Of a stretch of 64,000 bases of DNA, positions 60,614-64,000 are shown piece by piece. Made by a program: the position numbers and the translations under genes. Within the stretch, counting starts at the first letter, position 1; each line of letters begins with the position of its first letter. Below the pieces are notes generated by a model. It searched no databases, was not told where the DNA came from, and saw only the letters and a list, made by a program, of their open reading frames with translations. This DNA is from Solicoccozyma terricola (lineage: Eukaryota > Basidiomycota > Tremellomycetes > Filobasidiales > Piskurozymaceae). The stretch covers positions 1,538,915 through 1,602,914 of the forward strand of contig BCLD01000001.1 of NCBI GenBank assembly GCA_001600875.1, given 5' to 3'.

Positions 60614-62336
60614 ATGCCACCAAGACAGGGACTGCGACAGGGTCCATCGCCATTGCTGCTGGTCCTAGCCGTCATTGGCGGTCTACTTCTGCTGTACCGG
60701 CTAGCTTCCACTCGACACCGCTGGCCAACTCCACCGAAGGATGTTCCACAGTCGGCTGAACCGATGGAGTCGCAAGCGTGGTGGACGAGGAAGATTGTAG
60801 CTGTTGGTGATCTGCATGGGGGTGAGTCCTATTATGACGAATGTCGACGAGGATTATTTACACGATACGACCGGACCCCGCCGCAGACCTGGATAACGCA
60901 CAAAAGGTCCTTCGCCGTGCGGGCGTGATCGACGACTCGTCCTATTGGATTGGTGGCGAAACTGTCCTGGTACAGACAGGAGATATAGTAGATAGGTGAG
61001 GTTCAGCAGCGTGCGCGCTTGATATCATCGTACTGATTCTTTCTTCACAGAGGGACGGATACGATTCAATTATATAAAATGTTTCAGCGATTGCGTAGTG
61101 AAGCCGCTGCAGTTGGCGGGGAGATGGTGTCAATCCTAGGAAGTGAGTTTCGATTCGTTCGATGGTTGGGAAATAATGAAGAGGATTCTAATGTTCCATT
61201 CCTGGGACCGGTCGACAGACCATGAGATTATGAATGCCATCGGTGATTGGCGGTAAGTATCTCCTCCTCCATCCTCCGGAGCGCAGACATTTCCGTTGAA
61301 TTCGTTGGCCATATTCCCAGATATGTGACTCAAGACGACATCAAGACTTTCGGAGGGTCTGAAAAACGACAAGATGCTCTGTCTGATGAAGGATGGTTGG
61401 GTCGAGAATGGCTAGCAAAGTGAGCTCGTCGTCCGCTCCCAATAACTCGCACGCTGACCTGTCCCCCCGGGGAACCCAGCTACTCTGTCGCAGCTCGCAT
61501 TCCTCTCACCCCATTCCCTTCCTCAAACCATCACATCGCCTTCTCCCACGGTTCTCTACATCCACATCTTGACATCCTAACACCATTCCCATCCTCCCCT
61601 AACTCACTCGCTCATTCTCTCCTATCCAAAGCGTTGAAAAAACCAATGCCTCCTCCATATCCACCTGCCAAATATCCCGGTTTACCGAAAGGGACAACGT
61701 CGGATGAAGAGCAATTGTATGGTGGGGATGGGGTGGTTTGGTGGAGAGGTTTAGCGATGGAGGAGGACGAGGAGAAGGTTTGTCAGTGGGCGAAGATTCT
61801 GCAACGGAGATTAGGAGTTCGGAGGGTTGTTGGAGGTGAGTTTGTTTTTATGTTGATTCATTTTGACTATTTGAATCGTGAGAAAAAAAGCTGAAACAGC
61901 CGTGTTTAATAGGACATACACCGAATTTCGCTCATATCGTTAGTCGATGCGATGGGGAAGTGATAATTATAGATACAGGTCAGTCACTCGTTATGCTCGT
62001 TGTATATTCGACATCATACCACCGAAGACGTTGAAATAACCAAAGCCCCCCGCGCCTCTCACAGGCATCTCAAAAGCGTACGGTGGTACACTTTCATCCT
62101 TGGAAATCACATACAGCTTATATAACATCACAACCGCACACGACGACGGAGAGCTATTCGTATCCACGTCCAGCACCATGGATTCTGACACGGACCATCA
62201 CCAGGAGACTTTCGGTGCGATTGTGGAGATGGAGGATGAGAAGGGTACGAGGTTTAAAGAGATCGAGGTTGTGAAAGCGGTGTATCAGGATAGGAAGGTG
62301 GTACTTAGTAGGAGGGAAGGTGTTGTGGTGTTTTGA
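60614..62336 (+). CDS. Shewanella-like (SLP) metallophosphatase, membrane anchored
   Basis: Calcineurin-fold Ser/Thr or other phosphatase with two metals. An N-terminal hydrophobic segment (LLLVLAVIGGLLLLYRL) suggests a type II anchor. The phosphoesterase signature is complete: GDLHGD (across the first splice), GDIVDRG, GNHEIMN, AFSHGSLH and GGHTPNFAH. The spacing and GDWRYVT following GNHE match Shewanella-like phosphatases of fungi and plants. Exon 1 is 60614-60821 and exon 2 begins at 60887; translation ends at 62336. It lies 153 bp after SCM3. The substrate cannot be predicted. Confidence 0.88.
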
Positions 62337-62494
62337 TGGGCGGGTGGTTGTTTGTACTTGTGGCTCGCGGGTATCTAAGCATGAACTGATGAAGAGGAAG
62401 AGATGGGTTCCAAAAGATATTTGATGTGAATACAAAGAGGGAATATATGGATTACATGATGATGGATTGTCAAACCATGATGCTGAAAGTCGGG

Positions 62495-63171
62495 TTAACC
62501 AGGACCAATCTGAAAAATTTATTCCCCACATCCAGTAGATGTAAGCTCCACGAAAACGGGGAAAAGAAAATCTTTTTCCCTCCAAAATATCGTGGGATGT
62601 ACTCACCCTCGGTAGATCATGATGTTCACTCAACCTATCCAACGCAGCATTAAAGTCCGCAACTCGATCTTTATGCGTTTTTCCAGCATTCTTCTTTGCT
62701 CTTTCTTGTCGCTACATGATCCGCACCCCACCGAGTGATAAGGCGCGTAAGTGTAGTCACGATATATAACCCTGTTATATTACGACTATCCACACTCACT
62801 CTCTCCTCTTGAATCCTATCGAATTTCTCCTCTGCAGCTGTCTTTTTCTTCCCGTCCGCCGTCCCGTCCGTACGTTGAGACGAAGAGCCATATGTGAGGG
62901 ACGACGTAGGTTTCACAGATGATGATGCTGTTGCTGCTGCCGCCGCTGCCGCCGCTGCCGCCGCTGCGATAGCTTGACGTTCTATAGACGCCGCTCTGTC
63001 TGCTCTATCGGGTGTTGAGAGCTGTTTCTTCTTCCTGTAGTGGTGTTTGTGTGAAAAGGTCGAGGTTAGTTTCGAGAGGGGACGATGGGGAGACTGGGTG
63101 GAGACGTACTTCTTTGACTTGTCGCCTTTGAGCTTGAGTGAACCTCCTGGTCGGAAGTCATAGTCACTCAT
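62495..63171 (-). CDS. FAM32A homologue (conserved nuclear, spliceosome-associated)
   Basis: Small basic protein. It begins MSDYDFRPGGSLKLKGDKSK, passes a poly-Ala run (about 62930-62970, GCC/GCT codons), then AEEKFDRIQEERRQERAKK, and ends with the family signature KTHKDRVADFNAALDRLSEH and HHDLPRIGPG. The last exon is only 15 nt (62509-62495) and encodes IleGlyProGly-stop. Human FAM32A is found in the catalytic spliceosome where it helps exon ligation; the role here is by homology. It is divergent with TIM8 over 220 bp. Confidence 0.88.
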
Positions 63172-63391
63172 GATGCTCGTCACCTTGGAGGATGGAGTGG
63201 TTGGGATGGATGGTGGGTGGATGGTGGATGGTGTATGGTGGATGGGAGAATGGGCCGGGGGACGGGGTACGGGGTGATGCTGCCACGTCATGGATTGATG
63301 AACATTGATAACCAACATTTCACTCCCTACGCACATTACATCCCTCCTCGCCAACAAGCAATCACACCGCATCCCCATACATACATCCACC
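63172..63391. promoter_or_regulatory. Bidirectional promoter, FAM32A / TIM8
   Basis: 220 bp between divergent start codons, presumably shared by both genes. It contains a GGATGGTGG-type repeat patch near 63205-63245. No TATA box was recognised. Confidence 0.4.
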
Positions 63392-63934
63392 ATGGCATCC
63401 CAACAACCAGCATTCGACGAAGCTTCCCAGGTGAATATCCATTATTCCACTGATTTTCAAATCCCATCAGCAGCAAGTGCTTACTGCGCCTCGTCGTCGT
63501 CTTTTTTTTTTTCTTTTTTCCACCGCTCTGTAGAAGGAACTTTCAGCGTTCTTGGAACAAGAACAGGCTCGTGCAAAAATGCAAGCTTCGATACATGAAT
63601 TGACTGATCGGTGTTGGAAAACGTGAGTGGTTTTCGTGTTTTATTTTCTTGCTCGGGGTTTTATTGGATTACCGACGTCCTCATACTTGCCACTTCATTT
63701 ATTCACATGTACTTTGTATGCTACCCACCTCGAACCGCCTTCATCCAACTCACGCAACTCATACAACAAACCCCCAACCAAAAAACCCACACCACCCACA
63801 GCTGTATAACAGGCGCAATATCGTCCAAATTCTCACGATCAGAAGCATCATGCTTGGAGAATTGCGTAGATCGATTCCTCGATTCATCGTTATTTATCGT
63901 CAAGCAGATTGAATCTCAGAAACAGGGTTTGTAG
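63392..63934 (+). CDS. TIM8: Mitochondrial intermembrane-space chaperone Tim8
   Basis: Small Tim protein that with Tim13 escorts hydrophobic precursors through the intermembrane space. Exons 63392-63430, 63534-63622 and 63802-63934 give 86 residues. It begins MASQQPAFDEASQ, has KELSAFLEQEQ and MQASIHELTDRCWKTC, then SCLENCVDRFLDSSLFIVKQ. The twin C-x3-C motif (CWKTC and CLENC) is complete and the sequence matches Tim8 rather than Tim9, Tim10 or Tim13. The acceptor of intron 1 follows a T-rich tract. Confidence 0.95.
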
Positions 63935-64000
63935 AGGAGTAGGCCGCGTGTGGGGGTTGGGGGGGGGGGGAAGTGGCGTGGGGTGGGGAGGAGACGAGGG
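63935..64000. other. Right edge after TIM8
   Basis: The last 66 bases contain a 12-nt G run at about 63959-63970 and no gene. Confidence 0.4.

Overview
The window looks like a piece of a dimorphic or yeast-like basidiomycete genome, most probably a Tremellomycete of the Cryptococcus/Kwoniella type. This is inferred from three things: compact eukaryotic genes on both strands, introns of mostly 40-80 nt with GTGAGT-like donors, and recognisable fungal proteins. I assembled 25 complete gene models and one partial model by joining exons on donor/acceptor sites, open frame and fit to known families. No prophage, insertion sequence, CRISPR array, rRNA or convincing tRNA was seen.

Layout. Positions 1-354 hold the 5' end of a gene leaving the left edge on the minus strand, followed by about 4.4 kb with no convincing gene. 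Minus-strand genes then run RPL33 (4775-5893), a TAP-type serine hydrolase (6571-9195), a GH18 chitinase (9506-11623) and the ribosome-rescue GTPase HBS1 (11782-15524). Plus-strand genes follow: a RING/coiled-coil protein (15827-17781), an unknown membrane protein (17946-19800) and two tandem cytochrome P450 paralogues (19989-22680 and 23100-25815). Next come QCR7 (-), OXR1 (-), RAT1 (+), an NDUFAF8-like complex I assembly factor (-), YPT35-like (+), VPS4 (-), an unknown six-cysteine protein (-), a mitochondrial serine O-acyltransferase of the homoserine acetyltransferase family (+), an unknown protein (+), a glyoxal oxidase (-), a senescence/spartin-domain protein (+), an RNPS1-like RRM/SR protein (+), a DUF1746-like membrane protein (-), the CENP-A chaperone SCM3 (+), a Shewanella-like metallophosphatase (+), FAM32A (-) and TIM8 (+).

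Most of this is ordinary housekeeping content: ribosome and ribosome rescue, RNA decay, endosomal sorting and Vps13 recruitment, mitochondrial respiration and import, and centromere assembly. Accessory functions are the P450 pair and secreted or membrane-anchored enzymes (chitinase, TAP hydrolase, glyoxal oxidase). Several neighbours are divergent over short gaps and may share promoters.

The most unusual signals are in gene architecture. There are many micro-exons: 5 nt in RPL33, 7 and 14 nt conserved in both P450 genes, 8 nt in the chitinase, 10 nt in the TAP hydrolase and in VPS4, and a RAT1 first coding exon that is only the ATG. Long poly-G/poly-C runs (up to 52 nt) occur only in introns and intergenic DNA. 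A 100-N gap is flanked by the same sequence on both sides and is probably an assembly artefact. I did not find a clearly novel multi-gene system.
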